Translations under genes and position numbers: made by a program
The notes under the pieces: generated by a model
Databases searched by the model: none
Seen by the model: only the letters and a program-made list of their open reading frames with translations
Told to the model about the DNA's origin: nothing
NCBI RefSeq assembly: GCF_014217545.1
Contig: NZ_CP043178.1
Location: forward strand, 3,906,001-3,970,000
From: Pseudarthrobacter sp. NBSH8
Lineage (GTDB): Bacteria; Actinomycetota; Actinomycetes; Actinomycetales; Micrococcaceae
Reading direction: 5' to 3'
Length of the DNA stretch: 64,000 nt
In this document: in pieces, positions 1 to 7,925 of the stretch
How the letters are laid out: every line of letters starts with the position of its first letter
Numbering within the stretch: position 1 is the first letter of the stretch

Positions 1-146
1 AGTCATCCCGTACCGGACCACCGGGCTGCTGCAGGACTGAAGTCCGTCATTCCGGGCCCGCATTCAACCCCGCACGGGGAGCTTTCCCATCGCCCGCGAG
101 GACGCATCGCAGCTAGGCTGGCACGGGAATCCATTCAGGGAGAGAC

Positions 147-772
147 ATGGCGGGGAACTTTTACGGCCGCGACGTGGCCCAGTTGCGGCAGCTCGCCAAA
201 GAACTTGCAGGCGGCGCCAACGGGCTAAGCCTGCTCGGCCAGCAGCTCAGCAGGGCCATCAGCACCGGCGCCTGGAAAGGGCACGACGGCGAACGTCTCC
301 GGAGTGACTGGACGTGGTCGCTCCTGTTGCTGCTGAAGTCCACAGCGGCAGGGCTGGAATCGGCCTGCAAGCCGGTGCTTGCAACGCCGACGAGCAGGAA
401 AAGGCCAGCAACGGGGCCGGTTCCGGAAGTAGCGGAGCCGGGGGCAGCGGCAGCGGTTCGGGGGAAGATGCCGCCATGGACGCTGCCGCCGACTCCGGCC
501 TGATCGACAAGAACTCCGAAGAAAACGCGGCTTTCCTCAACTCCTCGCCGAACGAGTATTTTGAGCTCATCCGGGACGGCGTGGAGCGGTACGGGGTCGA
601 CGCCGACTCCGCAGAACGCTGGATCGCCGGTGCCGAGCGGGACCCGGAACGAAAGAGCGACTTTTCCATAACTTCCGGCACCTCCGCGGGGCTGGAAGTG
701 AACTACGACCTCCGCTACGACGGCACCAAGGACACCCAAGTGATCATCGTCCATGTCAGTCCTGCGGCGTAG
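147..772 (+). pseudogene. ESX/WXG100-like protein, frameshifted
   Basis: The first ~79 codons (from 147) encode a helical ESX-like N-terminus with a WKG motif, as in WXG100 proteins exported by type VII secretion. The frame then drifts into a non-homologous Arg/Pro-rich tail ending at 503. In the -1 frame, from about 383, coding resumes (NADEQEKASNG, then a Gly/Ser linker and an acidic C-terminal domain of about 100 residues) and ends at 772. One missing base near 372-383 explains both halves. Start ATG at 147 has an AGGGAGAG site just upstream. It may be a real lesion, a sequencing error or, less likely, programmed frameshifting. The C-terminal domain is not recognised. Confidence 0.6.
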
Positions 773-812
773 ACGGGATGGCGTGGGACAGCCGGCGCGA
801 TGAGCACGCGCG

Positions 813-1268
813 CTACACCGGCGGACCTGCATTGGACTTCAGGTTCTTCATCACCAGCGTGGATGTCAGTCGCTCAACCCCGGGCAGTGACGTGAGCTCG
901 GCGTCGTAGAAGCGCTGGTAGCCGGGCAGGTCCTCGGCGATGACCTTCAGCAGGTAGTCCGGGGAGCCGAAGAGCCGCTGCGCCTCCACGATGTTCGGAT
1001 TCTCCGCCACGCGGTTCTCAAAGATCTCCATGGTGGAGCGGTCCACCTGGCGCAAAGTGACAAACACAATGGCCTCGAAACCCAGCCCGACGGCGGCGGG
1101 GTCGATGTCCGCTTTGTAGCCGCGGATCACCCCCGACGTCTCGAGGTCCCGGAGCCTCCGGTGGCACGGCGCCACCGTGAGCCCGACCTTCGCGGCCAGT
1201 GCCGTGGCAGTCATTCGGCCATCCTCCTTGAGGTGGCGCAAAATATTCCTATCTATATGGTCAATCAC
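813..1268 (-). CDS. Lrp/AsnC family regulator
   Basis: A 151-aa protein of typical Lrp size. Residues 1-60 form the N-terminal helix-turn-helix (IDRNILRHLKEDGR, then TATALAAKVGLTVAPCHRRL) and residues 65-145 the RAM/AsnC effector-binding domain. It is divergent from the LysE-type exporter at 1374, the usual arrangement where an amino-acid-sensing Lrp protein controls the exporter. The start is GTG at 1266-1268; a TAAGAT box lies exactly six bases upstream (1275-1280) with no Shine-Dalgarno, suggesting a leaderless transcript. The amino acid sensed cannot be read from the sequence. Confidence 0.9.
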   Translation of the reverse strand: MIDHIDRNILRHLKEDGRMTATALAAKVGLTVAPCHRRLRDLETSGVIRGYKADIDPAAVGLGFEAIVFVTLRQVDRSTMEIFENRVAENPNIVEAQRLFGSPDYLLKVIAEDLPGYQRFYDAELTSLPGVERLTSTLVMKNLKSNAGPPV

Positions 1269-1343
1269 GCAAATATCTTACCAATTCAGGCTCGAGTCGA
1301 GCGAAAAGGGTAAGCACTTATGGCCGAATACTTCATAGGTTTG

Positions 1344-1366
1344 TCCTGTACCTAAATCGGACAGGA
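1344..1366 (+). promoter_or_regulatory. hairpin or operator over the lysE-type gene RBS
   Basis: TCCTGT (1344-1349) and its perfect inverse ACAGGA (1361-1366) flank an 11-base loop in the 5' leader of the LysE-type gene. The right arm contains most of the ribosome binding site ACAGGAG, eight bases before ATG 1374. In RNA it would sequester the RBS; in DNA it could be half of an Lrp operator. Confidence 0.35.
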
Positions 1367-1373
1367 GCCCGCC

Positions 1374-2027
1374 ATGAATCCCCAGTTATTTTTCGCCTTC
1401 ATACTGGTGGCGGTCGCCCTCGCGTGCACCCCCGGCGTGGACTGGGCGTACTCCATTACGGCCGGTCTGCGGCAGCGCAGCTTTATCCCGGCCGTAGCCG
1501 GACTTTGCGGCGGCTACGTCCTGCATACGCTGCTGATGGTGGCAGGTCTCGCGGCCCTGCTGTCCGGCCTGCCGGGCGTTCTGGGCTGGCTTACGGTGGC
1601 CGGCGCGTGCTACCTGCTGTGGCTGGGCATCAGCACCCTTCGCTCCTGGCGAGGCGCCTCCTTCAGTGCAGCAGACGCCGCCGGGAAGCCCGCCAACCAG
1701 CTCCGCACTTTCCTTCAGGGCATGGGCACCAGCGGCATCAACCCCAAGGGGCTGCTGTTCTATGTGGCGCTGGTGCCGCAGTTCGTCAGCCCGGAGGCCT
1801 CCCTCCCGATCCCTGTCCAGTCCGGCCTGCTGGGCCTGACCTTTGTCCTGCTGGCCGGAACCGTCTACACCTTTGTGGCACTGTTGGCCCGCAAACTCCT
1901 GCAGTCCCGGCCCGGTGCCGCGCGGACAGTCACTCTTGCCAGCGGTATCATCATGGTTGCGCTGGGGGTCGTGCTCCTCTCAGAGCAGCTGGTTCCGCTG
2001 GTTGCCGGGCTCACCGCTCAGGCGTAA
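1374..2027 (+). CDS. LysE/RhtB family amino acid exporter
   Basis: A 217-aa integral membrane protein with about six hydrophobic segments and the N-terminal pattern of the LysE superfamily (ACTPGVDWAYSITAGLRQ, a conserved PG in the first loop, and GINPKGLLFYVALVPQFV mid-protein). The family exports amino acids or related small solutes with proton exchange. The start ATG has ACAGGAG at an appropriate distance. Control by the divergent Lrp-type gene is inferred from position. The substrate is not predictable. Confidence 0.88.
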   Translation: MNPQLFFAFILVAVALACTPGVDWAYSITAGLRQRSFIPAVAGLCGGYVLHTLLMVAGLAALLSGLPGVLGWLTVAGACYLLWLGISTLRSWRGASFSAADAAGKPANQLRTFLQGMGTSGINPKGLLFYVALVPQFVSPEASLPIPVQSGLLGLTFVLLAGTVYTFVALLARKLLQSRPGAARTVTLASGIIMVALGVVLLSEQLVPLVAGLTAQA

Positions 2028-2030
2028 CGC

Positions 2031-2996
2031 CTATTTCCCGTCCAGGTTGTCCCATTCCTGCTCCCACAACCGGCGCTCGTCAACGTCCTTGCGGATGACT
2101 TCGAACGTCTCCAGCGCTGCTGGCCGGCCGCGGAGCCAGTCCCGCGGATTGAGTGACTTGCGGCCGTTGTCCAGCACCAGCAGGGCGCGGTCGGTGAGGG
2201 CGTCGTTGCGGAGCACGACGTCCGTTTTCCGGCGGCGAAGGACCTCCTTCAGGGCGTCGTGCGCTTGTGCGTGGGCGCCGAGCCGCCGCAACGCGCGCCC
2301 GCGGAGCAACAGCAGGGCCGCCGAGAGGTCGTCGGAGTTCAGCAGCCCCTCGGTCCAGATCACCACTTCCTTGTCGCGTCCCAGCGCGAACGCCAGCGCG
2401 CAGCGCGCCAGCGCTGTAGGCAACGACGGCGGCAGCCCGGCCACCGTCTGCAGCGCGGCTTCCAGCTGCCCCGTCTCCCGCAGAGAGTGCGACAGTGCCA
2501 GGAAGACCGATTCCTGGCTGAACAGCACGGGGACCTCGATGCGCTCGGCAACCTCCACCCGGGTGACCACCCGCGTGAGGTAGGTGGCCGCATACTGGTT
2601 GGCGTCGTCGTCGTTCCTGATCGACAAGCCCCGCTGGAGGAGTTCGGACGCGCGCAGGTAGCCGCCGTGCTGGTACGCCAGGAGGCCGGCCATCACGGAG
2701 CAGAGCCCGGCCCAGCCTGGATAGGCGCGGCCCACGGCGATGAGCCGCTCCGGTTCCTTACTGCTGAAGATGGCATCGTGCACGGCCTTGGCCGCTTTTC
2801 CGGGCATCAGCTTGAGTCTGGGGACCTCGCCGTCCACGGCGATCAGCGCGGCGTCCCGGCCGCCCAGCACACCGTGGATCAGCCCGCCCACGCTGCCGGC
2901 GAGCTCCCGGACGGGGGTCTGCATGTGAACATTCCCGAACGGCGTCAGGTCACGGGTGTCCCGGTAGATCGGTCCTCTGGCATCCCCCGCGGTCAT
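2031..2996 (-). CDS. TPR-like protein of unknown function
   Basis: A 321-aa soluble, mainly alpha-helical protein. Residues ~95-270 are Ala/Leu-rich paired helices resembling tetratricopeptide repeats (e.g. GYLRASELLQRGLSIRNDDD, LRETGQLEAALQTVAGLP). The first 60 residues contain a Gly-rich stretch that could bind a partner. No catalytic motif or signal peptide is seen. Its stop lies three bases from the end of the convergent exporter. A TAGCAT box (3003-3008) stands six bases before ATG 2996, compatible with a leaderless start; an alternative start is Met25. Function not recognised. Confidence 0.7.
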   Translation of the reverse strand: MTAGDARGPIYRDTRDLTPFGNVHMQTPVRELAGSVGGLIHGVLGGRDAALIAVDGEVPRLKLMPGKAAKAVHDAIFSSKEPERLIAVGRAYPGWAGLCSVMAGLLAYQHGGYLRASELLQRGLSIRNDDDANQYAATYLTRVVTRVEVAERIEVPVLFSQESVFLALSHSLRETGQLEAALQTVAGLPPSLPTALARCALAFALGRDKEVVIWTEGLLNSDDLSAALLLLRGRALRRLGAHAQAHDALKEVLRRRKTDVVLRNDALTDRALLVLDNGRKSLNPRDWLRGRPAALETFEVIRKDVDERRLWEQEWDNLDGK

Positions 2997-3031
2997 CTCT
3001 CCATGCTACGTGGCAGACCTATGTGCCCGAG

Positions 3032-3532
3032 CTACGTGGCCGCGGCGACCCAGAGCCCGATCACCCAGGTGCTGGCCGCAAGGCACGCCAGCCCGAACTC
3101 CACCAGCATGCCCAGCCCGGTCGCTTTGAGGGCGGCCCAGCTGGTGGACATTGCCGTGCCGAGGTTCCGGGTGCGGAGGAATTCACTGAGCAGCAGGCCG
3201 GCGGCGAAGCCCACAAAGAGCCCCACCACCGGGATGATGAACATGCCGGCCACACCCGCGGCCAGGCCGACTGCCACGCTGCGGTTTGGGATGCTGTGCT
3301 GCCTGAGCTTCCGTCCGGTCAGTACGGCGCTGGCTGCCATGCCAGCCAGCACAAACACCATTCCCACCGCGAAGACCAGCCAGCCCGTGGTCCCGGCGCC
3401 GCCCCAGATGGCCCACGCCAGCAGGCTGAGCCCGATCAGGAAGCTGCCGGGCAAGACGGGGATGATGGTGCCCGCCACCCCGACCAGGATCGCCAGGCCG
3501 CACAGGATGCTCACCACGGTTTCCAAGTTCAT
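3032..3532 (-). CDS. DUF456 family membrane protein
   Basis: A 166-aa protein with four to five hydrophobic segments and the DUF456 signature: an N-terminal LPGSFLIGLSLLAWAI segment and a Gly-rich C-terminal half with GMFIIPVVGLFVGFAAG. The molecular role of the family is unknown; it is likely in the cytoplasmic membrane. It stands alone downstream of the malic enzyme terminator. The ATG at 3532 has only a weak GGGG upstream, so the start is moderately sure. Confidence 0.8.
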   Translation of the reverse strand: MNLETVVSILCGLAILVGVAGTIIPVLPGSFLIGLSLLAWAIWGGAGTTGWLVFAVGMVFVLAGMAASAVLTGRKLRQHSIPNRSVAVGLAAGVAGMFIIPVVGLFVGFAAGLLLSEFLRTRNLGTAMSTSWAALKATGLGMLVEFGLACLAASTWVIGLWVAAAT

Positions 3533-3574
3533 GAGCCCCAGTTTAGGGCGGCACGGCGGTCAGCTTCGCCGTTT

Positions 3575-3629
3575 AACGCCCGACGGCGGTGCGTCCCCCT
3601 TGCGCGGGGAGGCACCGCCGTCGGGCGTT
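3575..3629 (-). terminator. strong hairpin terminator after malic enzyme
   Basis: Perfect 18-bp inverted arms at 3575-3592 and 3612-3629, with a secondary TCCCC/GGGGA pairing in the loop. It begins 24 bases past the malic enzyme stop, where transcripts on the minus strand should end before the DUF456 gene. Confidence 0.8.
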
Positions 3630-3652
3630 GCGTCAGCGTGTGACTGCGATGG

Positions 3653-4852
3653 TTACTCGGCGTCCACGGCAGCGGCGACGGCCGCCGTCACTGCCGGGGC
3701 AACGCGCGGATCCAGCGGGCTGGGCACGATGTAGTCCACCGAGAGGTCAGCTTCCGCGAGCTCGGCAATGGCGCGGGCTGCGGCAAGCTTCATGGCGGGC
3801 GTGATCCGGCGGGCACCGGCGTCCAGCGCACCGCGGAAGATTCCGGGGAAGGCCAGGACGTTGTTGATCTGGTTGGGGAAGTCGCTGCGGCCGGTGGCCA
3901 CCACGGCAGCGTACTTGGCGGCCACCTCGGGCAGGACTTCGGGGTCCGGGTTGGAGAGGGCGAACACGATGGAATCGGCGTTCATCAGCTTCAGGTGCGC
4001 CTCGTCCAGCTTCGAGGAGGAAACCCCGATGAACACATCAGCACCGAGCAGCGCTTCGCCGGGGCCGCCCGTGACACTGCGGGGGTTGCTGCGCTCTGCC
4101 ATCTGGGATTTCTTGCCCTGCGGGTCGACGGCGATGTCGGCCCGCTCCCGGTTGATGACGCCCTTGGAATCGAGCAGGACAACATCCGTGATGCCGGCGG
4201 CGAGCAGGATTTCGGCGACGGCGATGCCGGCGGCTCCGGCGCCGGAAACCACTACGCGGAGGTCTGCGAGTTCACGGCCGGTGACCTTGGCGGCGTTTGT
4301 CAGGGCGGCGAGGGCCACTACGGCGGTGCCGTGCTGGTCATCGTGCATGACCGGGCAGTCCAGGGCTTCGATGAGCTTTTCTTCGAGTTCGAAGCATCGC
4401 GGGGCCGAGATGTCCTCGAGGTTGACCGCGCCGAAGCTGGGGCGCAGACGGACCAGGGTTTCCACGATCTCGTCAACGTCCGTGGTGTTCAGGACCAGGG
4501 GAATGGAATCCAGCTCGCCGAAGGTCTTGAACAGGGCGGACTTGCCTTCCATCACGGGCAGTGAGGCGGCGGCGCCGATGTTGCCCAGGCCCAGCACCGC
4601 GGTGCCGTCGCTGACCACAACCACCAGGCGCTGCGCCCAAGTGAGAGTCTTGGCGAGTTCCGGGTTGTTGTGGATGGCTCGGCTGACCTCGGCCACACCG
4701 GGGGTGTAGGCGATAGACAGGTCGCGCTTGTTGGACAGCGGGACGGTGCTGGTCACCGAGAGTTTGCCGCCCTGGTGGGCCTCGAAGATCTCGGCCTCGG
4801 TCAGGGCAGTGGCTGCTGAATTGTCTGTAGGTGCGATTACGTCAATGGACAC
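3653..4852 (-). CDS. NAD-dependent malic enzyme
   Basis: Oxidative decarboxylation of malate to pyruvate and CO2. The 399-aa product is the usual length of short bacterial malic enzymes. It shows the N-terminal catalytic tyrosine motif SIAYTPGVAEV, a catalytic-lysine segment MEGKSALFK, metal ligands in EDISAPRCFELEEKL, and a Rossmann loop VVSGAGAAGIAVAEIL. GTG 4852 is chosen because AGGAGA (4860-4865) sits seven bases upstream; the in-frame ATG at 4927 has no such site. It is monocistronic, ending at a strong hairpin. A DasR-type palindrome lies about 280 bases upstream. NAD versus NADP preference is not certain. Confidence 0.9.
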   Translation of the reverse strand: MSIDVIAPTDNSAATALTEAEIFEAHQGGKLSVTSTVPLSNKRDLSIAYTPGVAEVSRAIHNNPELAKTLTWAQRLVVVVSDGTAVLGLGNIGAAASLPVMEGKSALFKTFGELDSIPLVLNTTDVDEIVETLVRLRPSFGAVNLEDISAPRCFELEEKLIEALDCPVMHDDQHGTAVVALAALTNAAKVTGRELADLRVVVSGAGAAGIAVAEILLAAGITDVVLLDSKGVINRERADIAVDPQGKKSQMAERSNPRSVTGGPGEALLGADVFIGVSSSKLDEAHLKLMNADSIVFALSNPDPEVLPEVAAKYAAVVATGRSDFPNQINNVLAFPGIFRGALDAGARRITPAMKLAAARAIAELAEADLSVDYIVPSPLDPRVAPAVTAAVAAAVDAE

Positions 4853-5127
4853 GTCGTTGTCTCCTGGTGCTAGCCGTGGGCGCACGGCGCGGAAGGGCTC
4901 AAGCGCAGGGAGGCTCAAGGTGGTCATGTTCGGCGCTTCGTGGACCCAATGGTGGCGGGCCCGGTGTGAAGCCCTTGCAGATGCGGGTTGCCAGCCACTC
5001 CGGTCCTGCAATAGTAAACAGCGCCCACGCCCCGGAAAGCGCATTCGGCGATGCCAAGGCATGCCAAATCGTTTAATCAGACGTTTTTGTGACCCACGTC
5101 ACCGCATAAAGACGTATTTATTGGCTC

Positions 5128-5143
5128 TCTGGTCTAGACCAGT
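5128..5143. promoter_or_regulatory. DasR/NagR-type (dre) palindrome
   Basis: A perfect 14-bp palindrome CTGGTCTAGACCAG (5129-5142). With one base each side it matches the Streptomyces DasR element in its symmetrical form ACTGGTCTAGACCAGT at 15 of 16 positions. DasR is a GntR/HutC regulator responding to N-acetylglucosamine metabolites. The site abuts the stop codon of the TetR gene, in the 290-bp region upstream of malic enzyme, its most likely target. No DasR gene is in the window. Confidence 0.6.
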
Positions 5144-5751
5144 TACGCGGATCGGTGGGCAGCTCGGGCCCCGGCAGCCACCGGAGCAAGCAGCGTGCAG
5201 GCCTTTTTGAGGTCCTCTTCGGCCTCAAAAAGCGAAAGCCGGCGGTTGCGGACGGACTGGACCAGACCAGTGACGGTCAGCAGGAGCACCCGGGCCGCTA
5301 CGGCGTCGTCTGAGGCGATGGCCACCGCCGTTTCGCTCAGCGCGTCGATTTCATGCAGGAGTGCCGTGGTGTCCTTGTCCTTGAGGTAGACGCAGCGGCT
5401 CAGGCACTGCTCGACTGCCGGCTGCATCACCCGCATATGGAAAATTTCCATGACCACGCCAGTGAGGGCCTTGCCACCGAAGCTGGCCGCTGACGTGCGG
5501 GCCCGGCCCTGAAGCTCGTCCAGCTGCTGGCGGTAGAGGGACAGCATCAGGTGGTTGGCGGTGGGGAAATACCGGTAGACGGTTCCCAGCGGCACGCCGG
5601 ACTTTTCCGAAATTTCCGCGAGGTCCACGGACTCCAGCCCCTTGCGGGCAAACCCTGCGGCAGATTCCAGGACGCGCGTATAGCGCAGCCGCTGGCGCGG
5701 CGTGGAGGGCCGGGCGGCCATGGACGGATGGGCTGAAAGTGTCTCGGGCAT
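5143..5751 (-). CDS. TetR family regulator
   Basis: A 202-aa protein with a TetR N-terminal DNA-binding domain (residues ~20-70: TRVLESAAGFARKGLESVDL, then SGVPLGTVYRYFPTANHL) and a helical ligand-binding domain of unknown specificity. It is in line with, and 102 bases downstream of, the MFS gene at 5854-7158, so it may control that transporter or the following malic enzyme. Start ATG 5751 lacks a strong RBS, and Met11 is an alternative. Confidence 0.88.
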   Translation of the reverse strand: MPETLSAHPSMAARPSTPRQRLRYTRVLESAAGFARKGLESVDLAEISEKSGVPLGTVYRYFPTANHLMLSLYRQQLDELQGRARTSAASFGGKALTGVVMEIFHMRVMQPAVEQCLSRCVYLKDKDTTALLHEIDALSETAVAIASDDAVAARVLLLTVTGLVQSVRNRRLSLFEAEEDLKKACTLLAPVAAGARAAHRSA

Positions 5752-5853
5752 CAGGATTCCGGGGTTGTGTTCTTATGGTGCAGCGGCAGGGAGAGTCCTC
5801 ATCCCCCGGGCGTGCAGTCCGCCTCAACTATACGGCACGGGCAAATGCCGAAA

Positions 5854-7158
5854 TCAGTCGACCCCCTTGATTTTGACCACGAATACGGCTCCCAGCAGGC
5901 CGATGACGGCCGCCGTGATAAACAGCGTGAGGTACCCTCCGAAGTACGTCACGGCAAGGAATGCGAGGACGGGCGCGAAAACCTGGGGCAGCGAGTTGGC
6001 GACGTTGATGACGCCCATATCCTTGCCACGATCGGCAGCCTGCGGCAGCACCTGCGTCAGCAGCGCAAAGTCGACGGCAAGGTAGGCGCCGAACCCCACG
6101 CCCAGGATCCCGGCTCCGATAAGGGCGCCGGTCCACACGGGGAAGAAGGCCATTGTCAGGCCCGCGACGGCAATGATGGCGGAGGACCCGATCACAAACG
6201 GTTTCCGCCGGCCCAGCCGGTCGCTCCACGGCCCCGCTATCACCGCAGTAATCATCACCATCACCGCGTAAATGCCGGTCAAGGTCAGGACCCCCAGGGC
6301 CGGGTCCTCGTGCTTGAGGACGTCCCGGAGGAAAAAGAGCAGGTAGACGATGGTCATCTGGTTGCAGACGTTGACCAGGAAGCGGGTGAGCCAGGCCCAG
6401 GCGAAGTCCGGGTAGCGGGCCGGGCTGATCCAGAAGCCGCGCAGGAAACTGCCCCACGAGAACGGCGGCCGGAGCTCCCTGGGCAGTGGCGGGTCATTCC
6501 GGTGGAACAAGTACGGCAGCACCGAGAACAGCAGGGCGGCAGCACACATGGTGTACCCCACCATGTAGTTTCCCGAGACCACCGCACCGAAGACCGCGCC
6601 GAGGAGGATGCCTACGGTCTGGCCCATCGCCGCCAGGCCGCCCACGCCACCGCGCTGCTGCACCGGCACCCGGTCCGGGACGGCGGCGGTGATGGCGGCG
6701 TACGCAGCGTTGGCGCCCAGCTGGACCAGGCACCAGAACAGGACCATCAGGGCTACAGCAGTGGCGCCGGACATCGCAAGTAGGGCGGCGGTGGCCAGGA
6801 TGGCGCCCGCCAGGACCCAGGGCGCACGCCGGCCGAAGCCTGAGACCGTCCGGTCGGACAATGCACCGAACAGCGGATTGGCCACCAGCGACACGGCGGC
6901 GCCGCACCCTGTCACGAGGGACAGGATGGCTTCCTTGTTGGCTTCGTCGATGCCGATGGCCTGCTGGCCGATAAAAATGTTAATGGGACCAAAGAAGGCG
7001 GCGTTAATGCCCACGTTGACCAGCACCAGCCCGGTCACCCAGCGCGCGGTGACCTTCTGCGTCGGCTCGGCGAGCGCCGCCGTCGAGCTTTCCGGGCCGG
7101 TCCCGGGAACCGACGAAGCGCTGGGATCCGGCGCTGCGGGTGTGTCGGACAGGCTCAT
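5854..7158 (-). CDS. MFS transporter, glycoside/sugar-type
   Basis: A 434-aa protein with twelve predicted membrane segments after a ~40-residue hydrophilic N-terminus. MFS loop motifs are seen at LFGALSDRTVSGFGRRAPWV and PWSDRLGRRKPFVIG. The paired GRR-P signatures recall the GPH/SLC45-like sugar transporters, but the substrate is uncertain. GGGGGAACC precedes ATG 7158. It is divergent from rraA across 140 bases and followed by the TetR gene, which may regulate it. Confidence 0.85.
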   Translation of the reverse strand: MSLSDTPAAPDPSASSVPGTGPESSTAALAEPTQKVTARWVTGLVLVNVGINAAFFGPINIFIGQQAIGIDEANKEAILSLVTGCGAAVSLVANPLFGALSDRTVSGFGRRAPWVLAGAILATAALLAMSGATAVALMVLFWCLVQLGANAAYAAITAAVPDRVPVQQRGGVGGLAAMGQTVGILLGAVFGAVVSGNYMVGYTMCAAALLFSVLPYLFHRNDPPLPRELRPPFSWGSFLRGFWISPARYPDFAWAWLTRFLVNVCNQMTIVYLLFFLRDVLKHEDPALGVLTLTGIYAVMVMITAVIAGPWSDRLGRRKPFVIGSSAIIAVAGLTMAFFPVWTGALIGAGILGVGFGAYLAVDFALLTQVLPQAADRGKDMGVINVANSLPQVFAPVLAFLAVTYFGGYLTLFITAAVIGLLGAVFVVKIKGVD

Positions 7159-7298
7159 GCTGGTTCCCCCTGGAACGGTTGGTGATTCTGAAAATCAGAC
7201 TATCGTGGGCTGCATCGCCCCGCTTGTTATACGGCGCCTGCCTTGTGCGGCTATGCACAGCGGGCAGTCCGCCACGACATTGAACACCTGGAGATCCA

Positions 7299-7796
7299 AT
7301 GACCGCATCTGCTGCAGGCAACACCACCAGCCCCGTCAATACCGCGGACCTGTACGACGAACGCGGCGAGGAACTGGCGTCCGTATCACTCCAGTTCCAG
7401 TCCTGCGGCGGCCGTTCACACTTCAGCGGCCCGGTGCGGACCATCCGCTGCTTCCAGGACAACGCCCTGGTCAAGTCCACACTGGCCACCCCCGGCAACG
7501 GCGCCGTGCTGGTGGTGGACGGCAGCGGTTCGCTGGGCACCGCACTGATGGGGGACATGATCGCCGAGAGCGCCGTCGCGAATGGCTGGGCCGGCGTCGT
7601 GATCAACGGCGCCATTCGCGATCGCGAGGCGATCGCCCAACTGGATCTTGGCGTCAAGGCGCTGGGCAGCAACCCGCGCAAGAGCGCCAAGGCCGGCGCC
7701 GGTGAGGTTGACGTGGATGTAGTGCTCGACGGCGTGACCTTCCGTCCCGGCGTCACCGTCTGGTGCGATCCGGACGGCATCCTCGTGGAGCGCTGA
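7299..7796 (+). CDS. rraA: RraA family protein
   Basis: A 165-aa protein of the RraA fold. In E. coli RraA inhibits RNase E; most bacterial relatives are class II aldolases acting on 4-hydroxy-4-methyl-2-oxoglutarate or decarboxylating oxaloacetate. The substrate loop GDMIAESAVANGWAG and the arginine motif GAIRDREAI are present, with the SCGGRSHFSGPV N-terminal strand typical of actinobacterial RraA. CTGGAG lies at a suitable distance from ATG 7299. With no neighbouring aromatic meta-cleavage genes, either role is possible. Confidence 0.88.
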   Translation: MTASAAGNTTSPVNTADLYDERGEELASVSLQFQSCGGRSHFSGPVRTIRCFQDNALVKSTLATPGNGAVLVVDGSGSLGTALMGDMIAESAVANGWAGVVINGAIRDREAIAQLDLGVKALGSNPRKSAKAGAGEVDVDVVLDGVTFRPGVTVWCDPDGILVER

Positions 7797-7803
7797 TTGG
7801 GGT

Positions 7804-7819
7804 CCCCCGGCTGCGGGGG
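7804..7819 (+). terminator. weak GC hairpin after rraA
   Basis: CCCCC (7804-7808) pairs with GGGGG (7815-7819) around a six-base loop, eight bases after the rraA stop. The stem is short and has no T-tract, so termination here is tentative. Confidence 0.35.
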
Positions 7820-7872
7820 TGGGGCGGGCTTGAAAAGAAATATCTGGCAGCGGGAATGAAGCGGGGACTTAT

Positions 7873-7893
7873 ATAGTTACTGAAAGCAACTAT
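7873..7893. promoter_or_regulatory. candidate MarR-type operator of the DHA2 exporter
   Basis: ATAGTT (7873-7878) and AACTAT (7888-7893) are perfect inverse arms; the extended core is AGTTAC-TGAAA-GCAACT. It lies 33-53 bases before the exporter start, where a repressor would block transcription. This spacing and composition are common for MarR-family sites in front of drug exporters, but no MarR gene is adjacent. Confidence 0.5.
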
Positions 7894-7925
7894 CAAGCGT
7901 GATCCCTTTCTTTCCTGGAGAAGCC

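Noticed and set aside
2..40. Possible 3' end of an upstream gene, reading VIPYRTTGLLQD and then a stop
   Set aside because: Only twelve codons are visible and another frame is also open, so there is no way to support it.
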